Part shown: one piece after another, positions 17,324-26,127 of the stretch
How positions within the stretch are numbered: the stretch's first letter is position 1
How the letters are laid out: each line of letters starts with the position of its first letter
DNA from: Aquibaculum arenosum
Lineage (GTDB): Bacteria > Pseudomonadota > Alphaproteobacteria > Kiloniellales > DSM-21159
Assembly (NCBI RefSeq): GCF_029222965.1
Contig: NZ_JARHUD010000002.1
Coordinates: 62,001-126,000, forward strand
Reading direction: 5' to 3'
Length of the DNA: 64,000 nucleotides
The notes under the pieces: generated by a model
Seen by the model: only the letters and a program-made list of their open reading frames with translations
Databases searched by the model: none
What the model was told of the DNA's origin: nothing
Made by a program: the position numbers and the translations under genes

Positions 17324-18052
17324 ATGAGTTGGCCACTGCCTGCCGAGCCGGCTAAGCGCTTGGCTCTGGCATTCGGTTATCCCTACGCCGTTCCGGAGGA
17401 GAGCTACCTACTGCGCAACGGCCGCGCTGTTGCGCTCCCGGCCAACACCGATTTCGCCGGGCGCATAGCAGTGCTGGCGCACGGCTCCAACCGCTCTCCC
17501 AAACAACTGGCGCGAAAGTTCCCGAACGGCGAAATCCCCGTAACTCATGGCACGCTGCGCGATCATGCGGTGGTCTACGCGGCCTGCCTGACGCGCTATG
17601 GCGCCTGCCCGTCGCTGCTGCGCCACCTGCCGGGCGCGAGCGCGCGGTTGTCGATCACCTGGCTGACCCAACAGCAATTGCAGTTCATGCATCGCACCGA
17701 GGGCGCCTATGGCTTCGGCCGCTTGCAAGCGGATTTCGAGGTGGAGGCCGGTGCGCAACCGCAGGAGCTGCACCTCTATCACGGGCGTCCAGGATGCCTG
17801 ACCATCGGCGCCGACGCCGTCGCGCTGCACGCCGTCACCCAGGATGCTGGCCACTTGCCAAGGCTGTCGCAGCGCGACGCCCTGACACACATCCACAGGC
17901 TATGGGACTGCAGCAGCAGCCTGGAAAGTTTCCTGCTCGCAATGATAGATGCTACGGACGAACGCCATCGCTTGCGCGCCCGGCTGGAGGGCAGCGCCAT
18001 AAGCAATCCGCTGCCAGGCTTTCACGGGCTCGTGCCGGAAGCACTGGATTAA
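17324..18052 (+). CDS. Uncharacterised protein, possible gamma-glutamylcyclotransferase-like fold
   Basis: Soluble 242-residue protein that I do not firmly recognise. The stretch VLAHGSNRSPKQLARKF resembles the YGSN loop of gamma-glutamylcyclotransferase-like proteins with the Tyr replaced by His, and VVYAACLTRYGACPSLL then LSITWLTQQQLQFMHRTEG-YGFGRL fits the later strands and EG loop of that fold. The closing half (about 150-242) has no familiar motif. It begins 33 bp after the DUF4170 gene, so the two may be co-transcribed. The enzymatic role is a guess; the gene itself is secure by length and codon pattern. Confidence 0.55.
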   Translation: MSWPLPAEPAKRLALAFGYPYAVPEESYLLRNGRAVALPANTDFAGRIAVLAHGSNRSPKQLARKFPNGEIPVTHGTLRDHAVVYAACLTRYGACPSLLRHLPGASARLSITWLTQQQLQFMHRTEGAYGFGRLQADFEVEAGAQPQELHLYHGRPGCLTIGADAVALHAVTQDAGHLPRLSQRDALTHIHRLWDCSSSLESFLLAMIDATDERHRLRARLEGSAISNPLPGFHGLVPEALD

Positions 18053-18104
18053 GCATCACCATTGCCGGCAGGGTTTGAAGCCGGTTCAGACTGGGAGTCG
18101 TTTC

Positions 18105-19262
18105 ATGCCCTTGAAGGTCGCGCGCCGGGGACAGGTCCCACCATTCATCGTCATGGATGTACTGCGCGCCGCGAACGAGAAGGCCGCAGCCGGCGAACGG
18201 GTTCTCCACCTTGAGGTCGGCCAGCCAGGAACGCCGGCGCCTGCGGGTGTGCGTGCTGCGGCCGCGCGCGCGCTGGAGGGTCAGAACCTCGGTTACACCG
18301 ACGCCTTCGGCATTACGCCTCTGCGCGAAGCCATCGCTCGCCACTGCGAGAACAGCTATGGCGTCCAAGTCTCGCCTGGGCGCGTCGCCACCACCGTCGG
18401 CTCCTCCGGCGGCTTTCTTCTCTCGTTTTTGGCGGCCTTCGAAGCCGGGGACCGGGTGGCTCTGGCGGCGCCAGGCTACCCCGCCTATCGCAACATTCTC
18501 GAAGCCCTGGGCATTGAGGCAGTGCTGCTGGAAACCGAGTTGGAGCACCGCTTCCAGCCGACGCCGGAACTGCTCGACTCGGCTGGACCATTGGACGGCC
18601 TGATCATTGCCAGCCCCTCGAACCCCACCGGCACAATGCTCGGCCGGGAGGAAATGGCGGCGCTGGTGCAGTGGTGCGAGTCGCATGACGTGCGCTTGAT
18701 CTCCGATGAGATCTACCACGGCATCACCTTCGGTGAGCGGTCGGTCTCGGCCCTGGAGTTCACCGACCAAGCCGTGGTGGTGAACTCCTTCTCCAAGTAC
18801 TTCTCAATGACGGGCTGGCGGCTCGGCTGGTTGATTCTGCCCGAAGATCTGCTGCGCTCGGTGGAATGTCTGGCGCAGAACCTCTTCATTTCGCCGCCTA
18901 GCCTGTCACAGGCTGCCGCGGTGGCCGCCTTCGAGTGCCACGCCGAACTGCAGGAGCACCTGGCCGGCTATGCGCGCAAGCGCGCGCTCTTGCTGGAAGA
19001 ACTTCCGAAAGCCGGCTTCGGCCAACTCGCGCCGGCCGATGGGGCCTTCTATCTCTACGCTGACGTTGGGCACCTGACCGGCGACTCCGAAGCCCTGTGC
19101 CGGCAACTGCTGGATGAAACCGGCGTCGCGCTGACGCCCGGCACCGACTTCGATCCGATTCGCGGCAAGCACTACCTCCGCTTCTCCTTTGCGGCCGCTG
19201 AGGATGACATCGCAGAGGCGGCGCGGCGGCTGATTGACTGGCACGAGCGGCGGCGGAGGTGA
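18105..19262 (+). CDS. Class I/II pyridoxal-phosphate aminotransferase
   Basis: Fold-type I aminotransferase of 385 residues. The PLP Lys is in NSFSKYFSMTGWRLGW, with PSNPTGTML (Asn contacting PLP) and SDEIYHGITF ahead of it and the substrate carboxylate Arg near HYLRFSFA. The group contains aspartate, alanine and aromatic aminotransferases; the sequence does not tell which. The start at MPLKVARRGQ is preferred over an upstream ATG at 18075 because family similarity begins there (PPFIVMDVLRAANE). Located between the uncharacterised gene and a convergent tRNA-editing gene, so context gives no substrate. Confidence 0.88.
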   Translation: MPLKVARRGQVPPFIVMDVLRAANEKAAAGERVLHLEVGQPGTPAPAGVRAAAARALEGQNLGYTDAFGITPLREAIARHCENSYGVQVSPGRVATTVGSSGGFLLSFLAAFEAGDRVALAAPGYPAYRNILEALGIEAVLLETELEHRFQPTPELLDSAGPLDGLIIASPSNPTGTMLGREEMAALVQWCESHDVRLISDEIYHGITFGERSVSALEFTDQAVVVNSFSKYFSMTGWRLGWLILPEDLLRSVECLAQNLFISPPSLSQAAAVAAFECHAELQEHLAGYARKRALLLEELPKAGFGQLAPADGAFYLYADVGHLTGDSEALCRQLLDETGVALTPGTDFDPIRGKHYLRFSFAAAEDDIAEAARRLIDWHERRRR

Positions 19263-19281
19263 CCCCTCTGCCGCCCCGACC

Positions 19282-19824
19282 TCAAGCAGGGTCGAACGCC
19301 AGCATCCGCGGCGGATGATTAACCGATTCCAGAAAGCGGAGCAGGTCACCCGGCGAAAGGGCGACCGTCATATCGTTGGTCAGAGGGTGCACGTTCACCG
19401 GATCGTGCGCCAGCAACGCCGAATCTATCGCCAGTTCCACCTGCCCCGCCGTGTCGTTGATCACGGCCAGCGGCGTCACTGCACCCGGCAGCACTCCCAG
19501 ATAGCGCATCAGACGTTCGGGCTTGCCGAAAGAGAGCCGACCGGCGCCCAACTGCTCGCCCAGGGCCTTCAGATCGACCTCGCGATCCTCAAGGCAGGTG
19601 ACCAGCCACATGGCTCCCTTTTTGTTGCGCAGGAAGAGGTTTTTGGTATGGCCGCCCGGCATATCGCCACGGAGTTCCTTGGACTGCTCCACGGTGAAAA
19701 GCGGCGGGTGCGTTACCGCGCGGTGAGCGATGCCCAGGCTGTCGAAACGGGCCAGGAGCGTTTGCGGGGAGCAGGGCGCAGAGCCGTCCTCCAGCCGCTG
19801 ATTCATATCGGGAATGTCGTGCAT
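19282..19824 (-). CDS. ProXp-ala-type prolyl-tRNA deacylase (trans-editing factor)
   Basis: Stand-alone INS/YbaK-superfamily editing domain that removes Ala from mischarged tRNA-Pro. The 180-residue protein has the ProXp-ala/PrdX pattern THPPLFTVEQSKELRGDMPGGHTKNLFLRNKKG with the conserved catalytic Lys in TKNLFL, then VTCLEDREVDLKALGEQLGAGRLSF and LGVLPGAVTPLAVIND. Such proteins replace the INS domain missing from the short ProRS of alphaproteobacteria. A second start at MNQRLEDG six codons in is possible. Convergent with the aminotransferase gene; a second, different YbaK-family protein is encoded at 45754-46260. Confidence 0.85.
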   Translation of the reverse strand: MHDIPDMNQRLEDGSAPCSPQTLLARFDSLGIAHRAVTHPPLFTVEQSKELRGDMPGGHTKNLFLRNKKGAMWLVTCLEDREVDLKALGEQLGAGRLSFGKPERLMRYLGVLPGAVTPLAVINDTAGQVELAIDSALLAHDPVNVHPLTNDMTVALSPGDLLRFLESVNHPPRMLAFDPA

Positions 19825-19867
19825 GGTGCGCGAACGATAGCCAAGCGAGGAAATGCGATAAAGGGCC

Positions 19868-19896
19868 TTGCATCCTGTCGGAGGAAAAGCTATTCA
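19868..19896 (+). promoter_or_regulatory. Possible promoter of tRNA-Gly
   Basis: TTGCAT and TATTCA lie 17 bp apart, 35 bases before the tRNA, followed by a very GC-rich discriminator (CCCTCCGCCCGC) of the kind associated with stringent control of stable RNA genes. Weak -10 match. Confidence 0.35.
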
Positions 19897-19930
19897 CCCT
19901 CCGCCCGCAGGGATGCGGGCCATACCCGAC

Positions 19931-20005
19931 GCGGGCGTAGCTCAGGGGTAGAGCACAACCTTGCCAAGGTTGGGGTCGTGAGTTCGAATCTCATCGCCCG
20001 CTCCA
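19931..20005 (+). tRNA. tRNA-Gly (GCC)
   Basis: Cloverleaf read directly: acceptor stem GCGGGCG pairs with CGCCCGC; D arm GCTC-AGGGGTA-GAGC; anticodon loop TTGCCAA with anticodon GCC; T arm with GTTCGAATC. Discriminator T and an encoded CCA end. A strong terminator follows at once. Confidence 0.97.
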
Positions 20006-20011
20006 GTTTCG

Positions 20012-20053
20012 ACAAGGGCTTGGCGTCACCGCGCCAGGCCCTTGTTGCTTTTT
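20012..20053 (+). terminator. Rho-independent terminator after tRNA-Gly
   Basis: A 14-bp stem (ACAAGGGCTTGGCG with CGCCAGGCCCTTGT, one G-T pair) with loop TCACCG and the tail TGCTTTTT, beginning seven bases after the tRNA. Confidence 0.9.
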
Positions 20054-20180
20054 CGGGGCATCTCCTCAGCGCGCTCCCGGGCCATTCTGGCGGACTTCTG
20101 TCCCGTACAGCGGAGTGCTACAAGGCAGCCACAGCACCCTCCTCTTTCGCCTCGCGCCGAGCAGACAAGGACCTTTCCCC

Positions 20181-22253
20181 GTGACCCGCCCCTGCGTTGC
20201 CATTCGCTCCCCCGGCATCTGGAAGCTGCGACGGGACGTGGAAACGCTGACCGGTTTGGAAGCGCGCCGTTACCGCTTGAACCCGCCGGCCGAGGCTGAA
20301 TGCCTGATCGGCTGGGGGCACCGGCCGAGTGCGGCCCCGGTGCGCCGTCACGCAGAGGCCAAGGGCCTGCCCTATCTCCGCCTGGAAGACGGTTTCCTGC
20401 GTTCAATCAGGCCAGGCGCCGGCGTCGATCCCGCCCTTGGATTCGTTCTCGATCGCCAGGGAATCTATTATGACGCTCGCCAGCCAAGCGATCTGGAAGC
20501 GCTGCTGCAGGACGGCGGCTGGGAAAGTCCCGAGTTCCTCCGCCGGGCGCGCGACGGTATGGCGCTGCTGCGGCGCCTCCGGCTGTCTAAGTACAATGAC
20601 GGCATCGATCGCAGCGCCGAGGACCTCGGCCTCACCGCCAAGCGACGACTTGTTTTGGTAATCGATCAAACGGCCGGAGACATATCCATTCCCGGCGCTC
20701 TCGCTGAAGCGTCTGACTTCACCGCCATGCTGGAGGCTGCGCTGGCCGAGAATCCGGGCGCAGAAGTAGTAGTTAAGGGCCATCCAGAGGTCGCGCGCGG
20801 CCTCAAGCGCGGCTATTTGCCGGACGCTGGCAGCCGTTCCGACGTGAGGCTCCTCAGCGAATCGATCAATCCCTGGTCCCTGCTCGACCGAGTGGATCGC
20901 GTTTATACCGTCAGCAGCGGGCTCGGATTCGAAGCGCTTTGCGCCGGCTTGCCGGTGACCTGTTTCGGCATGCCCTTCTATGCCGGTTGGGGGGCGACCG
21001 ACGATCGTAAGCACTGTGCGCGGCGCACACGCACCCGCAGCACAGAAGAGATCTTCGCAGCGGCCTACCTGCTGTACAGTCGCTATCTCGACCCCTGGGA
21101 TCGCAAGCCGGTGACTTTCGAGGAAGCAGCGCAAGCGCTGGCTTTCCTGCGCGACATCTACTGGGAGAACAAGCGCCCTGCGGTCCTGGTCGGCTTCACC
21201 CGCTGGAAGCGCAAGACCGTGGCTGCCTTCCTGCGCGGTGACACAACGCCCCGTTTCGAAAAACAGCCTGCCACTGCGGTGCGATTGGCGCAGGAAACGG
21301 ACGCACGCCTTCTGGTCTGGAATACCCGCTGCCCGCCGGACTTGCGTAAGACAGCCGCAGAGGCGGGGGTGCCGTTGATCAACGTGGAGGACGGCTTCCT
21401 GCGCTCGGTGGGGCTGGGAGCGGCGCTCAACCCCGCGGCCTCTCTCGTCTTCGACGATGAGGGCATCTACTACGATCCCACGAAAACGAGCCGTCTCGAG
21501 CAGCTCGCGGAAACGACAGAGTTCTCCCCCGAACTGCGCGCCCGGGCCGACACCCTGCGCCGAACCATCGTGGAGCGCGCAGTCAGCAAGTACAACGTCG
21601 GCCGGCGCAGCGCGGAGCCGCTGTTCCCACCGGACCAAAAGGCCGTGTTCGTTCCGGGCCAGGTCGAGGACGACCAGTCCGTCCAGCTCGGCGCCCCGGA
21701 GTGTGGTGGCAATCTCGGGCTCCTGCGTCGTGCGCGGAAGCGCAACCCGAATGCCTTCATCCTCTACAAGCCGCATCCCGATGTGGAAGCGGGTTATCGC
21801 CAGGGGGCTCTCGAGGACCGCGAGGTTTACGAGCATGCCGACAGCATCGTGCGCGACGTGGCCTTGCCCGAGGTGCTGGCGCAGTGCGATGCCGTGGAGA
21901 CCATGACCTCGCTCGTGGGCTTCGAGGCATTGCTGCGCGACAAGCAGGTGGCTGTGCACGGCCGACCCTTCTATGCCGGCTGGGGACTCACCGAGGACCT
22001 GCTGGACACGCCCCGGCGCCGAAGACGGCTGACGCTGGACGAGCTCGTGGCGGTGGCGTTGATACTCTACCCGCGCTACCTGGACCCGGTGTCCTCCCTG
22101 CCCTGCCCGCCCGAACTGGTCGTGACCCGTCTTGCGGAAGGCCGCGGCGGCAAGCCGCCACGGCGCATCATCTGGCCGATCAGGGAAGCAGTCTGGCACT
22201 TGATGGCCGGCGGCCGGCGGCTGTGGAACCGACGCCTGCAGAGGGAAGGCTGA
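20181..22253 (+). CDS. kpsC: KpsC-type capsule beta-Kdo transferase (tandem domains)
   Basis: Inner-membrane-associated enzyme that builds the poly-Kdo linker between phosphatidylglycerol and group 2 type capsule chains. The 690 residues are a clear internal duplication. Module one (about 1-325) has RLEDGFLRSI, GIYYDARQ, LSKYND, KGHPEV and GFEAL with FYAGWGATDD. Module two (about 330-690) repeats VEDGFLRSV, GIYYDPTK, VSKYNV, KPHPDV and GFEAL with FYAGWGLTED. In E. coli KpsC the two modules are separate transferases. GTG start: the upstream part of the frame lacks family similarity. No kpsS, kpsMTED or Kdo synthesis genes lie in the window. The stop overlaps the next start (TGATG). Confidence 0.88.
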   Translation: MTRPCVAIRSPGIWKLRRDVETLTGLEARRYRLNPPAEAECLIGWGHRPSAAPVRRHAEAKGLPYLRLEDGFLRSIRPGAGVDPALGFVLDRQGIYYDARQPSDLEALLQDGGWESPEFLRRARDGMALLRRLRLSKYNDGIDRSAEDLGLTAKRRLVLVIDQTAGDISIPGALAEASDFTAMLEAALAENPGAEVVVKGHPEVARGLKRGYLPDAGSRSDVRLLSESINPWSLLDRVDRVYTVSSGLGFEALCAGLPVTCFGMPFYAGWGATDDRKHCARRTRTRSTEEIFAAAYLLYSRYLDPWDRKPVTFEEAAQALAFLRDIYWENKRPAVLVGFTRWKRKTVAAFLRGDTTPRFEKQPATAVRLAQETDARLLVWNTRCPPDLRKTAAEAGVPLINVEDGFLRSVGLGAALNPAASLVFDDEGIYYDPTKTSRLEQLAETTEFSPELRARADTLRRTIVERAVSKYNVGRRSAEPLFPPDQKAVFVPGQVEDDQSVQLGAPECGGNLGLLRRARKRNPNAFILYKPHPDVEAGYRQGALEDREVYEHADSIVRDVALPEVLAQCDAVETMTSLVGFEALLRDKQVAVHGRPFYAGWGLTEDLLDTPRRRRRLTLDELVAVALILYPRYLDPVSSLPCPPELVVTRLAEGRGGKPPRRIIWPIREAVWHLMAGGRRLWNRRLQREG

Positions 22254-23722
22254 TGGCCACTGCGTTCGTCGGGCTGCTCGTGCTCTACGCCGTGGGCCTC
22301 TACCTGGAGCGCGGCGTGGCCCCGCGCCCGGCCCGCTGGCGGCGACCGCCGATTGCCTACCTCACATTTCTCACCGTGGGCTTCGCTTGGTATGCCTTGT
22401 TGCTGGGAGTGACGGGGCGAGCGCTGCTGGCGCTGCTCATCTCACTGGCCGGTGCTTTCGCCTTGCAGGTCGTCAGCAACGCCAAGTACGCGTTGCTGCG
22501 CGAACCGCTCGTCTTTTCCGACTTCGCACTGATACCCCAGATCCTACGCCACCCCCGACTCTACTATGTTGAGCTACTGCAGCGATTGCGCACCTGGTTG
22601 CTGATTGCACCGGTGATCGCACTCCTGCTGCTCTGGCTATGGCTTGAGCCGGTCATGCAGCCCTACTGGGCACGTTTTGGCCTGATCGCCCTCGCTCCAG
22701 CACTTCTGGCGCTGCCGCCTTACCTGCCAGGGCTGGGGCCGGCATTGCGACGTGCTGCCGCCCGCCATCTGCCGGTGCCGGAGCCCGAAGCAGCCACAGA
22801 GCGTTTGGGACTTGCTGCCTTCCTGCTGCTCTCGTTCCTGCGCTGGCTGGACACCCGGCCGCCGCAGGTCACCGAACCCTTGCCGCTTCCGGCCATTGCC
22901 GGGCGGAACCCGGCGCCGCTGGTGGTGGCCGTTCAGAGCGAATCTTTTCTGGACCTGCGCCGCCTGCGCGATGATGCACCCGCCTTGCCCAACCTCGCCC
23001 GGGCACAGCAGAGAGCCTTGGCATGGGGGCCGCTCGGCGTGCCGGCAATCGGCGCCTATACCATGCGCACCGAATATGCCTTCCTCAGCGCGACCGCGAA
23101 TCGGGCCATGGGTTTCGACGGGCTCGACCCCTATCTGCGCGCCGACCGCTTCCCGCTGCCCTGCCTGCCTCGGCTGCTCTCGCAGGCAGGCTGGGAGACG
23201 CTTTTTCTCCATCCCCATGCCGCGCACTTCTTTCGCCGCCACAAGGTTATGCCGGCTCTGGGGTTCAACCGCATGGTGACCGAGGAGGCCTTCCCCAATG
23301 TGGAGCGCATCGGCCCCTATGTCTCAGATGCCGCGCTGACCACGGAGTTGCTGCGCCAGATGGAGGAAGCGCGGGACCCGGCCTTCATCTTCACCGTCAC
23401 CATGGAGAACCACGGTCCCTGGCGACCCGGGCGGCTGCCGGGACTGGAGCAAGAGGCCGAGATCTACGGCCAACACCTGGTTCACGCCGACGCCATGCTG
23501 GGCCGTGTGCTCGATGCCCTGGATGGAATGGACCGCCCCTGGGCGCTCTGTTTCTTCGGCGACCATCCACCAATCCTGCGCTCCATCGGCGACCCTGCGC
23601 CGGATCACCGCAGTGACTATGTGCTGCTGACCTCAGCGGATCCTCCCGCAGAGGGACCGCGGGAGCTGGATGCCGCCGAGCTGGGCACCCTGCTGCGCCA
23701 GCGCATCGCCGCGATGACCTGA
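22253..23722 (+). CDS. LTA-synthase/sulfatase-fold membrane enzyme
   Basis: Alkaline-phosphatase-superfamily protein of the LtaS/MdoB (COG1368) type, which usually transfers phosphoglycerol or phosphoethanolamine from lipids to polymers on the outer face of the inner membrane. About four or five membrane segments occupy residues 1-200, then a periplasmic catalytic domain with AVQSESFLDLR (first metal site), the nucleophile region GAYTMRTEYAFLS (Thr), VTMENHGPW and FFGDHPP (metal site). The start ATG overlaps the kpsC stop by one base, so synthesis is coupled, suggesting a role in modifying the capsule or its lipid anchor. The exact donor and acceptor are unknown. Confidence 0.82.
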   Translation: MATAFVGLLVLYAVGLYLERGVAPRPARWRRPPIAYLTFLTVGFAWYALLLGVTGRALLALLISLAGAFALQVVSNAKYALLREPLVFSDFALIPQILRHPRLYYVELLQRLRTWLLIAPVIALLLLWLWLEPVMQPYWARFGLIALAPALLALPPYLPGLGPALRRAAARHLPVPEPEAATERLGLAAFLLLSFLRWLDTRPPQVTEPLPLPAIAGRNPAPLVVAVQSESFLDLRRLRDDAPALPNLARAQQRALAWGPLGVPAIGAYTMRTEYAFLSATANRAMGFDGLDPYLRADRFPLPCLPRLLSQAGWETLFLHPHAAHFFRRHKVMPALGFNRMVTEEAFPNVERIGPYVSDAALTTELLRQMEEARDPAFIFTVTMENHGPWRPGRLPGLEQEAEIYGQHLVHADAMLGRVLDALDGMDRPWALCFFGDHPPILRSIGDPAPDHRSDYVLLTSADPPAEGPRELDAAELGTLLRQRIAAMT

Positions 23723-23751
23723 TCCACCTGCCGCACGCCGCGGTGGATCAG
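23719..23751. terminator. Hairpin joining two convergent stop codons
   Basis: Perfect inverted repeat CTGATCCACC / GGTGGATCAG with a 13-base spacer. Its arms contain the stop codon of the LTA-synthase-like gene (plus) and that of uvrC (minus). There is no T-run on either strand, so simple intrinsic termination is doubtful. Confidence 0.45.
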
Positions 23752-25802
23752 GCGCCGTGGAAAAAGTAGTGGATCTTCTTGGCCACGGTGCCCGAGATTC
23801 CCTCCACCGCCTCTAGGTCCGCGCGGCCGGCCCGCTCGACCGCCCTGGCTGAGCCGAAATGCAGCAGCAAAGCCTTCTTGCGCGCCGGACCAATGCCGGG
23901 AATCTCATCCAGACTGCTCTTGAGCCGCGCCTTGCTCCGGCCGGCGCGATGGGTGCCGATGGCAAAGCGATGCGCCTCGTCGCGCAGGCGCTGAATATAG
24001 TGCAGCAGGGGGTCCGAGGGCTGTAGCAAGATCGGCGGCTGCTCCGGCAGGAATATCCGCTCGCGCCCAGCATCGCGTTCTGGCCCCTTGGCGACACCGG
24101 CCACTGGCAGATCCTCGATACCCAGCTCGGCAAAGACCTCTAGTGCCGCGTTGAGCTGCCCGCGCCCGCCGTCCACCAGCACCAGGTCCGGCCAGCCGCC
24201 TTCGGTCCGCTCCGGGTCCTCCTTCTGCGCCCGGGTGAAGCGCCGGCTCAGAACTTCGCGCATCATGGCGTAGTCGTCATTGCTGCGCGCCGGCGCCTGA
24301 TCTCCCGCTCCCTGGTCACTCGGGGCCTGCCCCCGGATGGCAAAGCGGCGATAGGCGTTCTTGCGGAAGCCCTCCGGGCCGGCGACGATCATCGCCCCGT
24401 AGGGATTGCTCCCCTGGATGTGGCTGTTGTCGTAGACTTCGATGCGATTCGGCGCCTGTTCCAGCCCGAGCAGGTCGGCAAGTTCCCGGAGGCGCTTCGC
24501 CTGGGCGCTGGTCTCGGCAAGGCGGCGCGCCAGCGCTTCCTCGGCATTGCGCTCGGCCACCTCGACCAGCTTGCGCTTGGCGCCGCGCTTCGGCACGGCC
24601 AGTTCCACCCGATGCTCGGCCGCCAGGGCCAAAGCCTCAGCCACGAGCGCCTGCTCCTCGATCTCGCCGTTCAGCAGCACCAGCCGCGGCACGGGCTTGT
24701 TGTCATAGAACTGCGCGACGAAGGCTGCGAGCACCTCCTCCTGGGTCATGGCCTTGTCATGGCTCGGGAAGTAGGCGCGATTGCCGTAGTTGCGCCCGGC
24801 GCGGAAGAAGAAGACCTGCACGCAGGTTTGCCCGCCCATCTGCCGCGCCGCAATCACATCGGCATCCTCCACACCTTCGACGTTGATGTCCTGGTGCGCC
24901 TGGACATGGGTCAGGGCCCGGATACGGTCGCGGTAGCGGGCGGCCTGCTCGAAGTCGAGCTGCTCAGCTGCATCCTGCATAGCAGCAGCCAGTTCGCCTT
25001 GTATGCCCTGGCTGCGGCCGGTCAGGAAGGCCCGAGCCTCGACCACAAGCTTGTTGTAGTCGCCCTCTGAGATACGGCCGACGCAGGGCGCCGAGCAGCG
25101 CTTGATCTGATAGAGCAGGCACGGCCGCGTGCGGTTGTTGAAGACGCTGTCGGAGCAGGAGCGCAGCAAGAAGGCCTTCTCCAGCGCGGTCAGGGTACGA
25201 TTGACCGCGCCTGCGGACGCAAAGGGCCCGTAATAGCTCCCGGGCTCATCCTGACTGCCTCGGTGCTTGCGGATGCGCGGGAAAGGATGATCGCTGCCGA
25301 TCAGGATGTAGGGAAAGGACTTGTCGTCGCGCAGCAGCACATTGTAGCGCGGCATGAAGCGCTTGATGAGGTTGCTTTCCAGCAACAGCGCTTCCACCTC
25401 GCTGTTGGTGGCCACGACTTCCAGCGCCGTGGTTTCGGCCACCATGCGTTGCAAGCGACGCGGTAGCTTTTTCACCTGGGTATAGGAAGTGACTCGCTTC
25501 TTCAGGCTCTTGGCCTTGCCGACGTAGAGAACCTCACCGCGTCGGTCGAGCATGCGATAGACGCCAGGCCCGCCCGGCAGAGTCCGCACCGCCTTAGTCA
25601 GTACGGCCACCCCCTGAGCAAGGCCTCTGGCATCTCCCTCATCTGGAGACTCGGCTTCGAAGCGGGCCGGCTCCTCACCCAGAGCGTGGAGGCGCATCTC
25701 ACCTGGAGTCTGAAAGGCCACCAGCTCCTTGAGCGACTCCGGTGCGCGCTTGCCGCCTGCTGTCGGATCGGCTGCTTTATCGGCTCGACGCTTGGTGGTC
25801 AC
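23748..25802 (-). CDS. uvrC: Excinuclease ABC subunit C
   Basis: Makes both incisions in nucleotide excision repair after UvrAB find damage. Order of domains: GIY-YIG nuclease (about 80-160, [22 protein letters not shown]), Cys-rich part ([29 protein letters not shown] pattern), UVR helix pair (about 260-300), RNase H-like domain with [13 protein letters not shown], and a C-terminal helix-hairpin-helix pair ([19 protein letters not shown]). At 684 residues it carries roughly 75 extra N-terminal residues compared with E. coli UvrC; starts further in are possible. In many alphaproteobacteria pgsA follows uvrC, but here it lies apart and divergent. Confidence 0.95.
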   Translation of the reverse strand: MTTKRRADKAADPTAGGKRAPESLKELVAFQTPGEMRLHALGEEPARFEAESPDEGDARGLAQGVAVLTKAVRTLPGGPGVYRMLDRRGEVLYVGKAKSLKKRVTSYTQVKKLPRRLQRMVAETTALEVVATNSEVEALLLESNLIKRFMPRYNVLLRDDKSFPYILIGSDHPFPRIRKHRGSQDEPGSYYGPFASAGAVNRTLTALEKAFLLRSCSDSVFNNRTRPCLLYQIKRCSAPCVGRISEGDYNKLVVEARAFLTGRSQGIQGELAAAMQDAAEQLDFEQAARYRDRIRALTHVQAHQDINVEGVEDADVIAARQMGGQTCVQVFFFRAGRNYGNRAYFPSHDKAMTQEEVLAAFVAQFYDNKPVPRLVLLNGEIEEQALVAEALALAAEHRVELAVPKRGAKRKLVEVAERNAEEALARRLAETSAQAKRLRELADLLGLEQAPNRIEVYDNSHIQGSNPYGAMIVAGPEGFRKNAYRRFAIRGQAPSDQGAGDQAPARSNDDYAMMREVLSRRFTRAQKEDPERTEGGWPDLVLVDGGRGQLNAALEVFAELGIEDLPVAGVAKGPERDAGRERIFLPEQPPILLQPSDPLLHYIQRLRDEAHRFAIGTHRAGRSKARLKSSLDEIPGIGPARKKALLLHFGSARAVERAGRADLEAVEGISGTVAKKIHYFFHGA

Positions 25803-26127
25803 ACCCCGCCCCTATTGCACGCACAGAAAGGATAAAATGTGACGCATCCGGCGTAACCCCCCGTGATTCCGAAGAGATAACCCCCTTTCCACGGTTCCTG
25901 TGGATAAGGTTGTGCATAGCGTGTTGCCTCCACGCTTTCCCCCTAGCGGAATCAAGCCTTTCGATGAATTGCCTAAAAAACCGGCACGTCTGTAACCCGC
26001 TGAAACTGTGAATGTTTTTAATCGTCAACTCTCTCTTTGCTCCCGCTCCCCAGAATCAAGCTGCCGACGAGATTTAATGAAGCGCGACTCTCGGCCATGT
26101 GCACAACTTTCGTCGACTCTCGCGCTG
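25803..26127. other. Gene-free 325-bp region with a perfect DnaA box
   Basis: The longest stretch without a gene in the window, upstream of uvrC and downstream of the FolM-like gene. It is visibly less GC-rich than its surroundings. On the minus strand TTATCCACA, the consensus DnaA box, lies at 25907-25899; one-mismatch versions occur at 25911-25919 and 26099-26107. AT-rich runs occur near 25970-25980 and 26010-26022. It presumably holds the uvrC promoter. Whether the boxes bind DnaA, or belong to a replication origin, cannot be decided here. Confidence 0.4.

Noticed and set aside
20006-20180. tRNA-adjacent integration site for a mobile island
   Set aside because: No integrase, no repeat of the tRNA 3' end within the window, and codon use of kpsC looks like its neighbours.
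21701-22252. N-terminal 184 codons open in the frame of the LTA-synthase-like gene
   Set aside because: They lie inside kpsC in another frame; membrane-protein similarity begins only at the ATG at 22253.
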